Both the position numbers and the translations under genes were made by a program. From an uncultured Prevotellaceae bacterium (GTDB lineage: Bacteria > Bacteroidota > Bacteroidia > Bacteroidales > Bacteroidaceae): a stretch of 64,000 bases of DNA. The stretch's first letter is position 1, and every line of letters begins with the position of its first letter. Below, piece by piece: positions 25,979-35,605 of the stretch. Location of the stretch: NCBI GenBank assembly GCA_902776665.1, contig CACYQZ010000005.1, positions 1 through 64,000 on the forward strand, given 5' to 3'. Below the pieces are notes generated by a model. The model did no database searches and was not told where the DNA came from. It saw nothing but the letters and a program-made list of their open reading frames with translations.

Positions 25979-28704
25979 ATTTTCACATTCATTTCAAGTC
26001 CAAAATAGGCCGTCACATAGCGGCGAATGGTGACGCCGTTGCTCTCGTAGTCGGGCGTGTAGTCCCAGATTTTGTTGCAAAACATCGCGATGTTCAAGCG
26101 GTCGGCGAGCAATTTCTTCGTCACCTTGAAATTCAGGTTCATCGACATTGGAACACGCTGCTTTTCAAAGAGTTCGGGCGAATTTCTCCGCACCAGCCAA
26201 CGCAGATAGGTGTCGTTTTCGTCGCCCTCTTGCCAGTCGTGGATACTGCCGTCGGGCGCGATGTATTGGTCGGGCTCGTTGCTCACGGCGTTGCGCTGAC
26301 GGGTGGTAAACCACAGGAACTGCGCCGACACGGAAAAATTCAGTTTCAGTTTCGGGACATCGGTGTCGAAGGTGAAATTCGTGTTCAACCGCTCATTGAC
26401 GTAGCCGTCGTCGTCTTTGTAAAGTCCGACATACTGAATTTGCTCGCCGTCCAACACCTGCGACGGACGATAGGTCTCGGTCAGCGAATTGCGATAGGTC
26501 GTGCGGAAATAGGCTCCGTTCACCGTCAGACGGGTCTGGACGATGGGCAGTCGCTTCGTTTCAAGGGTGTATTCCACGCCCTCTTTCAGCGTTTGGCTGC
26601 CGTTGGTGTAGATGCCGTAGCCCAGCAATTCCTGCCGATTTTCGTAGGGAATCGTCACCACATCGGGCTGCGCCGTCAGCGAGGCGGCATCGATGCCCGA
26701 AGTGTCGTATTTCTTGTAGGAAAAAGCCTCATATTTCGACTGCGAACGGAAGCCCGATGTCATATTTTCGCGGAAAATCGTCAGCGAAAGGCGATGGCCA
26801 CCCACGTTGATGTCGCCGCTCAATTCCCATTTTTCGTTGCGGGCAGGCTTCAGGGTCGTATTTCGGCTGTCGCGCACGAAAGTCGTCAGCCAAATGCGCC
26901 GAAACGCGGGGTTGTCGTGGTAATAGTTCATCTGCACCAAGTCCAAAAAGACCTTGTCGGGAAAAAGTTGTTCCATCGTGGGATTTTTCGTGTGAAGGCC
27001 GTAGCCGCTAGAAATTCTGACGAAGGTCGGAAGCGTTCCGATGTGGAACTTCGGGAAATGCCAACCGACATTGATGCGCGGGTCGAGGTAGATTTTTCCG
27101 TGCATCGCGTAGTTCGACGGCAGATTCAGCATCTGCTGACTGCGCAGACCTGCCACCAGTTCCAACGAACCGCCTGCCAACGGCCATTTCAGCGATTCCT
27201 CGGCGTAAAAAGACAGGGTGCGATGGGCGGGAATGTCCGACAGCCTGCGCTGACGCGACGAAATGCCTGGATAGAGCGGCTGAGCGGGGTCGAACACCTG
27301 TCCGTCGCCGAAATTCTTGTCCAGATTCCAGTCGACGCCCAGCAGAAGGCTGTTCGCCAACCAGCGCGAAGGCACCTGGAAACGGGCGTTGGCCTTGAAA
27401 AAGAGGTTCAGCGGCTTGCCATCGACCTCGTGGTGGGCGGTGTATTTATAAGGTAGGATGACGGCGTCGCTCTCGCCTTCGTCGCGGGTCGTGGCGGCGA
27501 TTTGCATCCGTTGTAGTTGTACGAGTCGCGTGCGCTCAATCAAATTGTGTTCGTAGGCACTGGAAAACGTGATTTTCGCCGATTTCAACCACGTCGGACG
27601 CTTCATTTTCAGTTCCGAAGTCGCCAAAAACGCCCATCGGTTGTACTGCGACCGATACGAATCCTCGGCCTGGCTGTTCAAGTCGGGGTCTTCTTTTTCA
27701 TTGTCGAAAGAGCCCGTGTAATCGAGGTTTGTCGAGAGTTTCAAGGCGAACTTTTCGCGTTCCCAAGCCTTGTGAAGTCGCGCCGAAAGGGTCACGCGCT
27801 TGTAGTTTTCAAGTCGATTGCGCGGGTCGGCCTTCGCGTCGAGATAGTCGGCACTGAGGTTCAGGCTCAGCCTTTTGTCAGCCCATTCCATACCCTTCGC
27901 CGCATAGAAAAGTTTCGAGCCCATATCGGCCTTCAGACGGAAATTCAGGTCGCGACCGCCACGCTTCCGCTCGATTTTCACCAGTCCGCTCGTCAAATCG
28001 CCATATTCCGCCGACGGAATGCCGCGAACCACCTCCACGCTCTGAATCTCGTCGGTGGAAATCGTGCGCATATCCACGCCGGCATTCGTGAAATCGCGAG
28101 TGGTCGCCTGCGTGTCCCAAGCACCGCTCAGATATTGCATATTGGCGTTGGTCGAAACGGGTGCGCCGTCGATGACGAAACTCGTGCCCAACGACGACGT
28201 GGCATAATTGCCACCAGCAGGCGAAGCCTCGCGCAGACGGATGGTGTTCGGTGCGGTCAGCACGGGATTTTGCGCCCGACCGCCCGGTAAAAGTTCCAAA
28301 ATGTCGGCAAAACTCGACGGTTGCAGGTGTTCCATCGCAAATTTCTCGATTTTCGAAGCCGTCGCCAAGCCCCGACTCTCCTGTGCCGTGACCACGACCT
28401 CGCCCACTTTCCTGACTTCGGGCTGCAACCGATAGCGACCGTCTTTCGTTGGCTCGGTGACAAGTTCGCGATAGCCGATATAGTTGATTTTCAGGCGAAT
28501 GTCATTATTTTTAGGTAGAAAAAAACGACCCTCCGCATCGGTCACGGCCAGCATTTTCTTCGTCGAAGCATCGGAAATCGTGGCTCCAACGATGGCTTCG
28601 AGTGTCTCGCCATCGAGTACGAAACCCTCCGAAACTACCTGAGCATCAACCATTTGAGTGACGACTGCAAACACGGCGACAATGATTGTTCGAATACCTT
28701 TCAT
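25975..28704 (-). CDS. TonB-dependent outer-membrane receptor
   Basis: A 909-residue receptor. After the signal peptide (MKGIRTIIVAVFAVVTQMVD then AQ) comes a carboxypeptidase-regulatory-like domain (GFVLDGETLEAIVGATISDA to IGYREL). The plug follows (PSSFADILELLPGGRA, TSFVIDGAPVSTNANMQYLS, SVEVVRGIPSAEYGDLTSGL) and then a long barrel ending YFGLEMNVKI. The upstream extension to 28983 is excluded because the -7 element at 28725-28732 lies within it. There is no SusD partner. Instead the operon has two lipoproteins, a DUF6850 barrel and an M16 protease, so import of a peptide, protein or metal complex is more likely than a glycan. The ligand is unknown. Confidence 0.9.
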   Translation of the reverse strand: MKGIRTIIVAVFAVVTQMVDAQVVSEGFVLDGETLEAIVGATISDASTKKMLAVTDAEGRFFLPKNNDIRLKINYIGYRELVTEPTKDGRYRLQPEVRKVGEVVVTAQESRGLATASKIEKFAMEHLQPSSFADILELLPGGRAQNPVLTAPNTIRLREASPAGGNYATSSLGTSFVIDGAPVSTNANMQYLSGAWDTQATTRDFTNAGVDMRTISTDEIQSVEVVRGIPSAEYGDLTSGLVKIERKRGGRDLNFRLKADMGSKLFYAAKGMEWADKRLSLNLSADYLDAKADPRNRLENYKRVTLSARLHKAWEREKFALKLSTNLDYTGSFDNEKEDPDLNSQAEDSYRSQYNRWAFLATSELKMKRPTWLKSAKITFSSAYEHNLIERTRLVQLQRMQIAATTRDEGESDAVILPYKYTAHHEVDGKPLNLFFKANARFQVPSRWLANSLLLGVDWNLDKNFGDGQVFDPAQPLYPGISSRQRRLSDIPAHRTLSFYAEESLKWPLAGGSLELVAGLRSQQMLNLPSNYAMHGKIYLDPRINVGWHFPKFHIGTLPTFVRISSGYGLHTKNPTMEQLFPDKVFLDLVQMNYYHDNPAFRRIWLTTFVRDSRNTTLKPARNEKWELSGDINVGGHRLSLTIFRENMTSGFRSQSKYEAFSYKKYDTSGIDAASLTAQPDVVTIPYENRQELLGYGIYTNGSQTLKEGVEYTLETKRLPIVQTRLTVNGAYFRTTYRNSLTETYRPSQVLDGEQIQYVGLYKDDDGYVNERLNTNFTFDTDVPKLKLNFSVSAQFLWFTTRQRNAVSNEPDQYIAPDGSIHDWQEGDENDTYLRWLVRRNSPELFEKQRVPMSMNLNFKVTKKLLADRLNIAMFCNKIWDYTPDYESNGVTIRRYVTAYFGLEMNVKI

Positions 28705-28724
28705 AGACTTTTTCTTTTCCAATG

Positions 28725-28732
28725 CAAAATTA
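28725..28732 (-). promoter_or_regulatory. -7 element of the TonB receptor operon
   Basis: TAATTTTG on the minus strand, predicted leader of about 16 nt to the ATG at 28704. No TTTG lies at the usual distance. Confidence 0.6.
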
Positions 28733-28800
28733 CAGCCTTTTCCATCTGCCGACAATACCAAAATTTGATGATTTATTCCGAAAAATTCAATATTTTTTTG

Positions 28801-28808
28801 TACCTTTG
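28801..28808 (+). promoter_or_regulatory. -7 element of the antiporter gene
   Basis: TACCTTTG ends 8 nt before the ATG at 28817, giving a predicted leader of about 5 nt. There is no TTTG at the usual distance. Confidence 0.55.
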
Positions 28809-28816
28809 CACTCGGA

Positions 28817-31039
28817 ATGCTAAATCTCTCACCATATTTCCCCATCACCGACCCCACGCTGACCTTCCTCGTGGTGCTACTGATTGTGCTCTCAGCGCCG
28901 ATTATCATGGGTAAATTGCGCATCCCACACATCATCGGCATGGTGCTCGCGGGCGTGGTCATCGGAAAATATGGATTGAACATCCTCGAACGCGATGCGT
29001 CGTTTGAATTGTTCGGGAAGGTCGGCCTCTATTACATCATGTTCCTTGCCGCGCTCGAAATGGATATGGAAGGCTTGCGAAAAAGCATTCCACGAATGAC
29101 TATTTTCGGCCTGCTGTCGTTCCTCATCCCCTTCATTCTGACCTATCTCACGTCGGTTTGGATTCTCGGCTACAGCCATGAAGCAGCGTTTTTGCTCGGT
29201 GCGCTGATGTCGTCGAACACGCTCATCGCCTACCCCATCGTCGGACGCTACGGACTGCAACAAAAGCCCAGCGTGACGCTCAGCGTGGGCGGTTCGATGC
29301 TGGCGCTGCTGCTCGCACTGATTTGCGTGGCAGCACTCACGGCGGCTCACGAGTCGGCTGGCGGCGGAATCTTCTTCTGGATGTTTTTCATCGTGAAATT
29401 CATCGTCTTCGGAACCATCCTTCTCTTGCTGATTCCGCGTCTGACACGATGGTTCTTGCGACGCTACAGCGATGCCGTCATGCAGTTCATCTTCGTGCTG
29501 TCGATGCTCTTCATGAGTGCCGCCCTGAGCGAAGCCATCGGACTCGAAGGCATCGTCGGCGCATTCCTCTCGGGACTGATTCTCAACCGCTACATTCCCC
29601 ATGTCTCGCCGCTGATGAATCGCCTTGAATTCACGGGAAACGCCCTGTTTATCCCCTATTTCCTCATCGGCGTGGGAATGCTCATCAACCTGCGACTGCT
29701 GTTCCAAGGCGGCGGCATCGTGTGGGTGGTGCTGGCGATGGTGTTTTTCGGAACAGTGGGAAAAGCGCTGGCTGCCTATGCCGCGAGTTTCCTCTTCCGA
29801 CTGCCGCTTTCGTCGGGTCACATGATGTTCGGACTGACCTCGGCCCACGCCGCCGGTGCCATCGCCATCGTTATGGTGGGTATGAACATCGAGACGGCAC
29901 CTGGCGAATTTCTCATCGGCGACGACGTGCTCAACGGCGTCATCATCATGATTCTTTTCACCTGCATCATTTCGACGCTCGTCACTGAAGGCGCAGCCCA
30001 GCAAATCATCATCCGCGACAAGGAAATTGCCAGTGAAGACGATGCGCAAAACGACGAAGAAACGATGCTGATTCCCGTGAAATACCCCGAATACGCGCCG
30101 GAACTCATCAATATGGCCATCATGATGAAAAATCCGAAACTCCGTCGCGGATTGGTCGCCATCAACGTGGTTTACGACGATTCTACGATGCGCGAAAACC
30201 AAGAACGGGGCGTGAAACTGCTCGAACAACTGACGCGACAGGCCGCAGCCACCGATGTGCAGATGCAGACGCAGGTGCGCGTCGCAGCGAACATTGCCAA
30301 CGGCATCAAACACGCATTTCAGGAGTTTCGGGCAAGCGAAATCATCATCGGACTGCACTCGGCGCACCTGTTTTCATCGAAAAAAGAGCCTGAGAAGACC
30401 ATTCTCAACGAATTGGAAGGCTCGAAAGGACGATTCTGGGGACAATTCCATCAGAGCCTGTTCAACGGCCTGAACCGCCAAATCATCATGGCTCGCCTGC
30501 GCCAACCGCTCAACACCATTCGCCGCATACAGGTGGCAGTACCGTCGCGGGCACAGTTCGAGCCAGGCTTCTACCGCTGGCTCGAGCGCATCGCACGACT
30601 GGCTGGCAACCTCGACTGTCGGATGCAGTTCCACGGTCGCAGCGACACGTTGGCCTTCGTCAACGAATTTCTGCGCAACCGCCACCCGAATGTCCGCGCC
30701 GAATACCTCTCGATGCCGCATTGGAACGAACTTCCACGCCTCGCCTCGACCATTGCCGACGACCACCTGTTCATCATTGTCACGGCACGAAAAGGCACCG
30801 TTTCCTACAAAATGGCGATGGACCGGCTGCCCGAGGAAATCATGCGCTTCTTCAGCGGCACAAACATGCTCATCATCTTCCCCGACCAGTTCGGCGACGC
30901 GATGAACGAAATGACCTTCGCACAGCCGCAACACACCGAGGAACTCTCTTACTACGATATTCTCAGAAAGTGGATCATTCGTTTGAGGAACGAAGGAATT
31001 GCAGGAGTTCAGAAGTTCAGACAATACATAAAAAAATAA
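28817..31039 (+). CDS. CPA2-type cation:proton antiporter with C-terminal regulatory domain
   Basis: A 740-residue inner-membrane protein. About twelve helices fill the first 400 residues, starting in TFLVVLLIVLSAPIIMGKLR and IPHIIGMVLAGVVIGKYGLN, the opening typical of Kef/NhaP-like CPA2 exchangers. Further helices include EGIVGAFLSGLILNR and TSAHAAGAIAIVMVG. The last 320 residues are soluble and hold two alpha/beta units resembling universal-stress-protein domains (IKHAFQEFRASEIIIGLHSA, TIADDHLFIIVTARKGTVSY). The ion, K+ or Na+, cannot be told from sequence. LolD follows 6 bp later. Confidence 0.85.
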   Translation: MLNLSPYFPITDPTLTFLVVLLIVLSAPIIMGKLRIPHIIGMVLAGVVIGKYGLNILERDASFELFGKVGLYYIMFLAALEMDMEGLRKSIPRMTIFGLLSFLIPFILTYLTSVWILGYSHEAAFLLGALMSSNTLIAYPIVGRYGLQQKPSVTLSVGGSMLALLLALICVAALTAAHESAGGGIFFWMFFIVKFIVFGTILLLLIPRLTRWFLRRYSDAVMQFIFVLSMLFMSAALSEAIGLEGIVGAFLSGLILNRYIPHVSPLMNRLEFTGNALFIPYFLIGVGMLINLRLLFQGGGIVWVVLAMVFFGTVGKALAAYAASFLFRLPLSSGHMMFGLTSAHAAGAIAIVMVGMNIETAPGEFLIGDDVLNGVIIMILFTCIISTLVTEGAAQQIIIRDKEIASEDDAQNDEETMLIPVKYPEYAPELINMAIMMKNPKLRRGLVAINVVYDDSTMRENQERGVKLLEQLTRQAAATDVQMQTQVRVAANIANGIKHAFQEFRASEIIIGLHSAHLFSSKKEPEKTILNELEGSKGRFWGQFHQSLFNGLNRQIIMARLRQPLNTIRRIQVAVPSRAQFEPGFYRWLERIARLAGNLDCRMQFHGRSDTLAFVNEFLRNRHPNVRAEYLSMPHWNELPRLASTIADDHLFIIVTARKGTVSYKMAMDRLPEEIMRFFSGTNMLIIFPDQFGDAMNEMTFAQPQHTEELSYYDILRKWIIRLRNEGIAGVQKFRQYIKK

Positions 31040-31045
31040 AAGAAA

Positions 31046-31696
31046 ATGATTACCGCAAAAAATATCACCAAAAGTTTCGGCCAACTGCAAGTGCTGAAAG
31101 GCATCGACCTCGAAATCGCAAAAGGCGAAATCGTCAGCATCGTTGGCCCATCAGGAGCCGGAAAAACCACCCTTCTGCAAATCATCGGCACACTCGACCG
31201 ACCCGACAGCGGCAACCTCACCGTGAACGGTACCGACATCACCGCCCTATCGCGAAAAAAACTCAGCGATTTCCGCAACCAACACATCGGTTTCGTGTTT
31301 CAGTTCCACCAACTGCTGCCCGAATTTACGGCACTTGAAAACATTATGATTCCCGCGTTCATCGCCGGAAAAAGCCACAAAGAAGCCAAATCTCGCACCG
31401 AGGAACTGCTCCGATTCATGAACCTCAGCGACCGCGCTACCCACAAGCCTGCCGAACTCTCAGGCGGCGAAAAACAGCGCGTCGCCGTGGCTCGTGCCCT
31501 CGTAAACAACCCTGCCGTCATCCTCGCCGACGAACCCACCGGCTCGCTCGACAGCCAAAACAAGCAAGAACTCCACCAACTTTTCTTCGATCTGCGGCAA
31601 GAATTCGGTCAGACCTTCGTCATCGTCACCCACGACGAAGAACTCGCCCAACTCACCGACCGCACCATCCACCTGAAAGACGGTCTAATCGTTTGA
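31046..31696 (+). CDS. lolD: ABC transporter ATPase, LolD type
   Basis: A 216-residue ATPase. Walker A is GPSGAGKTT (residues 34-42), the signature [15 protein letters not shown] and Walker [13 protein letters not shown], with the switch histidine in VIVTHDEEL. The LolD/MacB subfamily is indicated by [40 protein letters not shown] and [20 protein letters not shown]. LolD drives LolCE to release lipoproteins from the inner membrane. No permease gene is adjacent, as is common in Bacteroidales. It follows the antiporter by 6 bp and ends at a strong hairpin. Confidence 0.88.
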   Translation: MITAKNITKSFGQLQVLKGIDLEIAKGEIVSIVGPSGAGKTTLLQIIGTLDRPDSGNLTVNGTDITALSRKKLSDFRNQHIGFVFQFHQLLPEFTALENIMIPAFIAGKSHKEAKSRTEELLRFMNLSDRATHKPAELSGGEKQRVAVARALVNNPAVILADEPTGSLDSQNKQELHQLFFDLRQEFGQTFVIVTHDEELAQLTDRTIHLKDGLIV

Positions 31697-31706
31697 AAAA
31701 TGAAAC

Positions 31707-31740
31707 AAAAAAAAGGCTTCACGTTGGTGAAGCCTTTTTT
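31707..31740. terminator. Bidirectional terminator between lolD and an OmpA gene
   Basis: AAGGCTTCAC pairs with GTGAAGCCTT around GTTG. A run of A lies on the left and TTTTTT on the right, so it serves both convergent genes. Confidence 0.95.
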
Positions 31741-31754
31741 ATTAAATAAAACCT

Positions 31755-32852
31755 TTACTCAGCAATACAAATCGTCACACGGTTCAGGTCGTTCTCTGCG
31801 AACGGCTGCACACGCGAACCCTTGCTGTCCTTCATGATGCGCTCAGCAGGAATGTTGTACTTCTGCGTCAGCAGGTTGGCAACGATGTCGGCACGACCAG
31901 CGGCCAGACGGTCGTTGATCTTGTCGTTACCCGTGCCAGCGTCGGCATAACCCGTCACGCTCACCTTAGCCTTCGGATACTTGTTCAGATAGTCAACAAT
32001 CTCGCGAACCTTCACTTCCTCGCTCTCAACAACCTTCGTCGAGTTGATGGTGAAGAACACGTCGCGACGCAGCGGCTCAACCTTCACGGGCTGGGGCTTC
32101 GGCTGCGGCTTCTCCTCAACAACCTTCACAGGCTCCGGCTGAGGCTCGGGCTCGGGAACATACACAGGAGCAACTGCCGTGTAACCCTTGCCGAGGTTGA
32201 TGCGCAGACCAGCCAGCGCGTTGAAATACCAGTCGGGGTTCTCTGCCTGCTTCGAGTTGTACTTGTCCGTCGTGATGTTGGCGTTACCCTCGATAACGAA
32301 GCGAACAGCGTCGCTCAGGCGGAAGGCGAACTCCAGACCACCGCGACCGAAAGGCAGCACCTGCGTACCATCCCACAGATAGCGGAAAGGCACACCCTTG
32401 GCAGCCAGTGCGTTGGCCTCGTCGTTCTCAAAACCGATGTTGGCACCACCACCCAAGAACAGCGTCAGGTTGAACACACGCTTGGGATTCCAGCCAGCAA
32501 ACAGGTTCGACAGGTTGAACATGAAGTCCACACCCGGAGCCACATACTTGTACTTGTACAGCTCGTTGATGTCGGTGTTGAAACCGCCCTTGCTCTGCCA
32601 GCCGTTAGCCTGGATACGAGCACCGAAAACCGGCGAGAACTGATAACCCAGTCCGAATTGCACGTTGGGCGAAATCAGGTCTTTGAACTTGGCCTCACCA
32701 AGCGTGTACTGAGCACCGCCTTCCAGATTCAGGAAACCGTGCTTCTTAAACTCATACGTTGTGCCGTCAGCAGCCGTATAGGTTGCCTGGGCCATCGCAG
32801 TCGTGGTCAGCATTGCGACCATGGCGACAAGAATAAATTTTACTTTCTTCAT
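31755..32852 (-). CDS. OmpA-family outer-membrane protein
   Basis: A 365-residue protein with signal peptide MKKVKFILVAMVAMLTTTAM then AQ. An N-terminal barrel (FLNLEGGAQYTLGEAKFKDL to INLGKGYTAVAPVYV) is followed by a proline/glutamate hinge (EPEPQPEPVKVVEEKPQPKP). The C-terminal OmpA-like peptidoglycan-binding domain is RRDVFFTINSTKVVESEE, VSVTGYADAGTG and NDRLAAGRADIVANLL. It anchors the outer membrane to the cell wall. It has no perfect -7 element upstream (nearest TAACTTTT). A second OmpA protein is at 44817-46028. Confidence 0.9.
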   Translation of the reverse strand: MKKVKFILVAMVAMLTTTAMAQATYTAADGTTYEFKKHGFLNLEGGAQYTLGEAKFKDLISPNVQFGLGYQFSPVFGARIQANGWQSKGGFNTDINELYKYKYVAPGVDFMFNLSNLFAGWNPKRVFNLTLFLGGGANIGFENDEANALAAKGVPFRYLWDGTQVLPFGRGGLEFAFRLSDAVRFVIEGNANITTDKYNSKQAENPDWYFNALAGLRINLGKGYTAVAPVYVPEPEPQPEPVKVVEEKPQPKPQPVKVEPLRRDVFFTINSTKVVESEEVKVREIVDYLNKYPKAKVSVTGYADAGTGNDKINDRLAAGRADIVANLLTQKYNIPAERIMKDSKGSRVQPFAENDLNRVTICIAE

Positions 32853-32897
32853 AATTACTAAAAGTTAGTGAATAAATAATATTTCTTTCTCTCGATT

Positions 32898-35105
32898 TTA
32901 CTTTTTCTTATGTTTCACAGGTCTGACCGTCAGTCCACCCTTGCGCGAGAAACGCGAGAGATTATAACCATCGGTCTGGTTGAAAATCATGGCGTAACCC
33001 ATTTGATATTCGCGGGCGAACATATACATCGTGCTACACCAATAAGTACCTTCCTCGCCCTTGTTCAGCAAATCGCCACCATTGTATTTACCGCCACAAG
33101 GCAGGAAAATCGAATTTCCATTCGGACCCGTCACCTCATAGCCAAACACACCACTTTTCGTCTTGGGTGTCCACGTGCAATTGTCGCGAAGCTCCTTGAA
33201 ATCGGCATCGGTAGGCATTTGCCAGCCACCTTTCCAGCGCACATGTGCAATGTCGTATTCCGTTCCGGCAATATTCGTACCAAGTGCGGTGCTATAACCG
33301 CCGTACTGCGTATTGTTGGGGTCAAGATAAGCGTAATTGTTCTGATAATAACCTTCGTTAATCTTTTCCGTCAACTCACCCCATGCTACATACATTCCAA
33401 TCTGTGTCTCTTTCTTGGCACCCACGTTGTAGTTGGCCCAAAGATTACCCGAATACAAACCGAGGTCAACAGGCGTTCCAGCTTCTGCCGTGGGTTTGTC
33501 TTCGTCTTCGGGGTCGGGGTCGTCGTCAGGCGTTACTGCGTCATCGACATAGACGGCACGAACGAAACGATGGCGAGCCTTGCTACTTTGCAGGAACGAC
33601 TGACTCTGCGGGCTGCTGATGCTCAGCACGTAAGGCACGTCGCCACCGACGCTGGTCGCCGTCCAGTAATAGCCATAGTTGGGATAGTAATGGTGGGTCA
33701 GGTCGTTGTCGTAATAGCCATTGATGGGCAAATCCAATTTCTCGCCATTCGGAAGCGTCACGACATATTTCGTAATGCCAGTGCTATTGTCATAAACCCA
33801 TTTTCCTTGTGTGGCATCAATCAGTTCCTGGAATTCGGCCATCGTCGGCAGACGCCAGTGCTTGCCCCATTTAGCAGTGGCAATGTCGTATTTCGTACCG
33901 CCGATGTTGGTCGATGTGTTGCCAACGGCATAATGGTTTTCGTAGGAAGATGTCTCCTCGCCGGTCGCATCGCCCCAACCATAGTAGCCACCATATTCAT
34001 TTTCACTCTCGGCTCCGATGTTCCATTTTGCCCATTTCACACTCAGTCCGAGATCGACATAACGACTATCGGTTGTGAATACCACCGACGAACTCTTCAG
34101 CGTGTCTTCGCCCAAAACGGCGTAGGCGACGGCCTCGTAGTTCGTATTGTCATCCAAATCTGACAGCGACAGAACCATCGTTTCTTTCGTGGGGGCACCG
34201 CTATGCTCGACCTTATTCGCGTCGGAAATCGAAATGCCCTTGCCGGGTTCGTATTCTTTCCACGCCACACCATACTTCGTCACACCGACGGGATTTCCAT
34301 CGAAAGTAACGGCAATATCGGCCTCCGTATAACTGGGTTTACCGTCGATGGCGGCTGAAACCGACAAAGGAATGACATATTCGCCATAAACAGGACGAAT
34401 GGCAAGGCCATAACATCTTTTCAACTGGTCCAAAACCACTGCCGTGCTACCTCCTTCGGCCTCGCAAATCTTGGCGGCCAAGGCGTATTCGTTTTCCTTC
34501 GAAAGTTGACCCGTCCAATAAAAACCATTCAGAGCCTCTTCATCCACCATTTCGTAACCTACACGATAGCCCGTGACAGGGAAGAAAAGCGTATTGTTGT
34601 TGGCGGCAGTTGCCAAATAGCCCTGACGATCCTCGTCCCACGACCATTCGCAAGCCGCAATCAGTTCGTTGAACTCGGCATCGGTGGGCAAACGCCATTC
34701 CTCGCCCCACATCACATGCGCAAGGTCGTATTCGGTGTTGATAATCGTGGCGGGCGCGTCTTTCTTGGGATAGAAATTCAGATTTTCCGACTTGTTCTGA
34801 GCCGTGTTGTCACCCCAACCGACCAAAAATCCTTGACCAGCTTCCTCTGTGGCACCGAGGTTGAACGAAGCCCACTTCACCGAAACACCCATGTCGATGG
34901 CTTCGGCCACTGCAAGATTTTCCACCGCATCTTCAGAAAAACCGAAGGTGATTCTATCGACATCGCTCATCAGCAGTGTCTCAGTCGTGCCGTCGGCCTT
35001 GTCGATAATCACCACGCGGGGCTTGACAGCCGACGATTTTTGTTGTGCATAACTGCCTGCGAAGGCAGTCAGCGAAAGAATAGCAATCAAAAAATATTTT
35101 TTCAT
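32898..35105 (-). CDS. Secreted protein with three FISUMP-like repeats
   Basis: A 735-residue exported protein (MKKYFLIAILSLTAFAGSYA then QQ). After a short segment DKADGTTETLLMSDVDRITF, three similar domains recur. Each has the order VDLGLSVKWAxxNIGA, a YGxYYxWG turn, TEYDIAHVxWG, WRLPTDAEFxEL and a final RPV (first near residue 70, second near 350, third near 560). This is the pattern of the Fibrobacter major paralogous (FISUMP) domain, thought to act outside the cell, possibly in adhesion. Acidic linkers (DDDPDPEDEDKPTAEAG) separate the last two domains. It overlaps the 167-residue gene by four bases (ATGA) and is last in a surface-protein operon. Confidence 0.82.
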   Translation of the reverse strand: MKKYFLIAILSLTAFAGSYAQQKSSAVKPRVVIIDKADGTTETLLMSDVDRITFGFSEDAVENLAVAEAIDMGVSVKWASFNLGATEEAGQGFLVGWGDNTAQNKSENLNFYPKKDAPATIINTEYDLAHVMWGEEWRLPTDAEFNELIAACEWSWDEDRQGYLATAANNNTLFFPVTGYRVGYEMVDEEALNGFYWTGQLSKENEYALAAKICEAEGGSTAVVLDQLKRCYGLAIRPVYGEYVIPLSVSAAIDGKPSYTEADIAVTFDGNPVGVTKYGVAWKEYEPGKGISISDANKVEHSGAPTKETMVLSLSDLDDNTNYEAVAYAVLGEDTLKSSSVVFTTDSRYVDLGLSVKWAKWNIGAESENEYGGYYGWGDATGEETSSYENHYAVGNTSTNIGGTKYDIATAKWGKHWRLPTMAEFQELIDATQGKWVYDNSTGITKYVVTLPNGEKLDLPINGYYDNDLTHHYYPNYGYYWTATSVGGDVPYVLSISSPQSQSFLQSSKARHRFVRAVYVDDAVTPDDDPDPEDEDKPTAEAGTPVDLGLYSGNLWANYNVGAKKETQIGMYVAWGELTEKINEGYYQNNYAYLDPNNTQYGGYSTALGTNIAGTEYDIAHVRWKGGWQMPTDADFKELRDNCTWTPKTKSGVFGYEVTGPNGNSIFLPCGGKYNGGDLLNKGEEGTYWCSTMYMFAREYQMGYAMIFNQTDGYNLSRFSRKGGLTVRPVKHKKK

Positions 35106-35605
35106 TTCCTGATAAACTTAAACGATTGTTGATTGGTTTTGATGATATAGAGTCCGCGAGGCAGCGAGCCGAGGCGGATATTGATTTCGCTTTGAGAATA
35201 ATCGACCGGAACATCCACCGATTTGCCTTCGGCGGTATAGACCGATACCTCAGGTGTCAAACCAACACCGGTGACTTTTACCCAGTCATTGGCCATGATC
35301 CTGAAATGAATCTTTGCCGACGATGCCGGCAATCCCTCCTCTACATTCGTAACGACTGGCGCTTCCACGAACCTGAGTTCCTGGACACTCTCAACGAGAT
35401 AAGTCGCCGACGAAGAACTCGATTGGATATAGAGATTCTCGTCGTCGAAGGTCAGTTCGGGATTCTTGTCGAAGGTGAAGAAAAGTTCCGTGCCATCTTC
35501 CAAGATGACGCAAAGTGCTTCTTCTTCCTCGGCTGCCCGAAGACCACTTGCTGTCAGTAGCAAAAGGCCGAAAAGCCACAGTCGGATATGATTAGTGATT
35601 TGCAT
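35102..35605 (-). CDS. Secreted protein with T9SS-like C-terminal tail
   Basis: A 167-residue protein with a signal peptide (MQITNHIRLWLFGLLLLTAS then GLRA). Its centre (LCVILEDGTELFFTFDKNPE, YLVESVQELRFVEAP) resembles the opening of the neighbouring FISUMP protein. The last 70 residues (VSVYTAEGKSVDVPVDYSQS to LGSLPRGLYIIKTNQQSFKF) have the form of the T9SS type A sorting domain, including the LPRGLYIIK strand and basic end. With SprA in the same window it is a candidate T9SS substrate or remnant of one. It lies in a tightly packed operon with overlaps on both sides. Confidence 0.7.
   Translation of the reverse strand: MQITNHIRLWLFGLLLLTASGLRAAEEEEALCVILEDGTELFFTFDKNPELTFDDENLYIQSSSSSATYLVESVQELRFVEAPVVTNVEEGLPASSAKIHFRIMANDWVKVTGVGLTPEVSVYTAEGKSVDVPVDYSQSEINIRLGSLPRGLYIIKTNQQSFKFIRK

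Noticed and set aside
28705-28983. N-terminal extension of the TonB receptor to 28983
   Set aside because: It crosses both divergent promoters and the antiporter start, and places 93 unrelated residues before a normal signal peptide.
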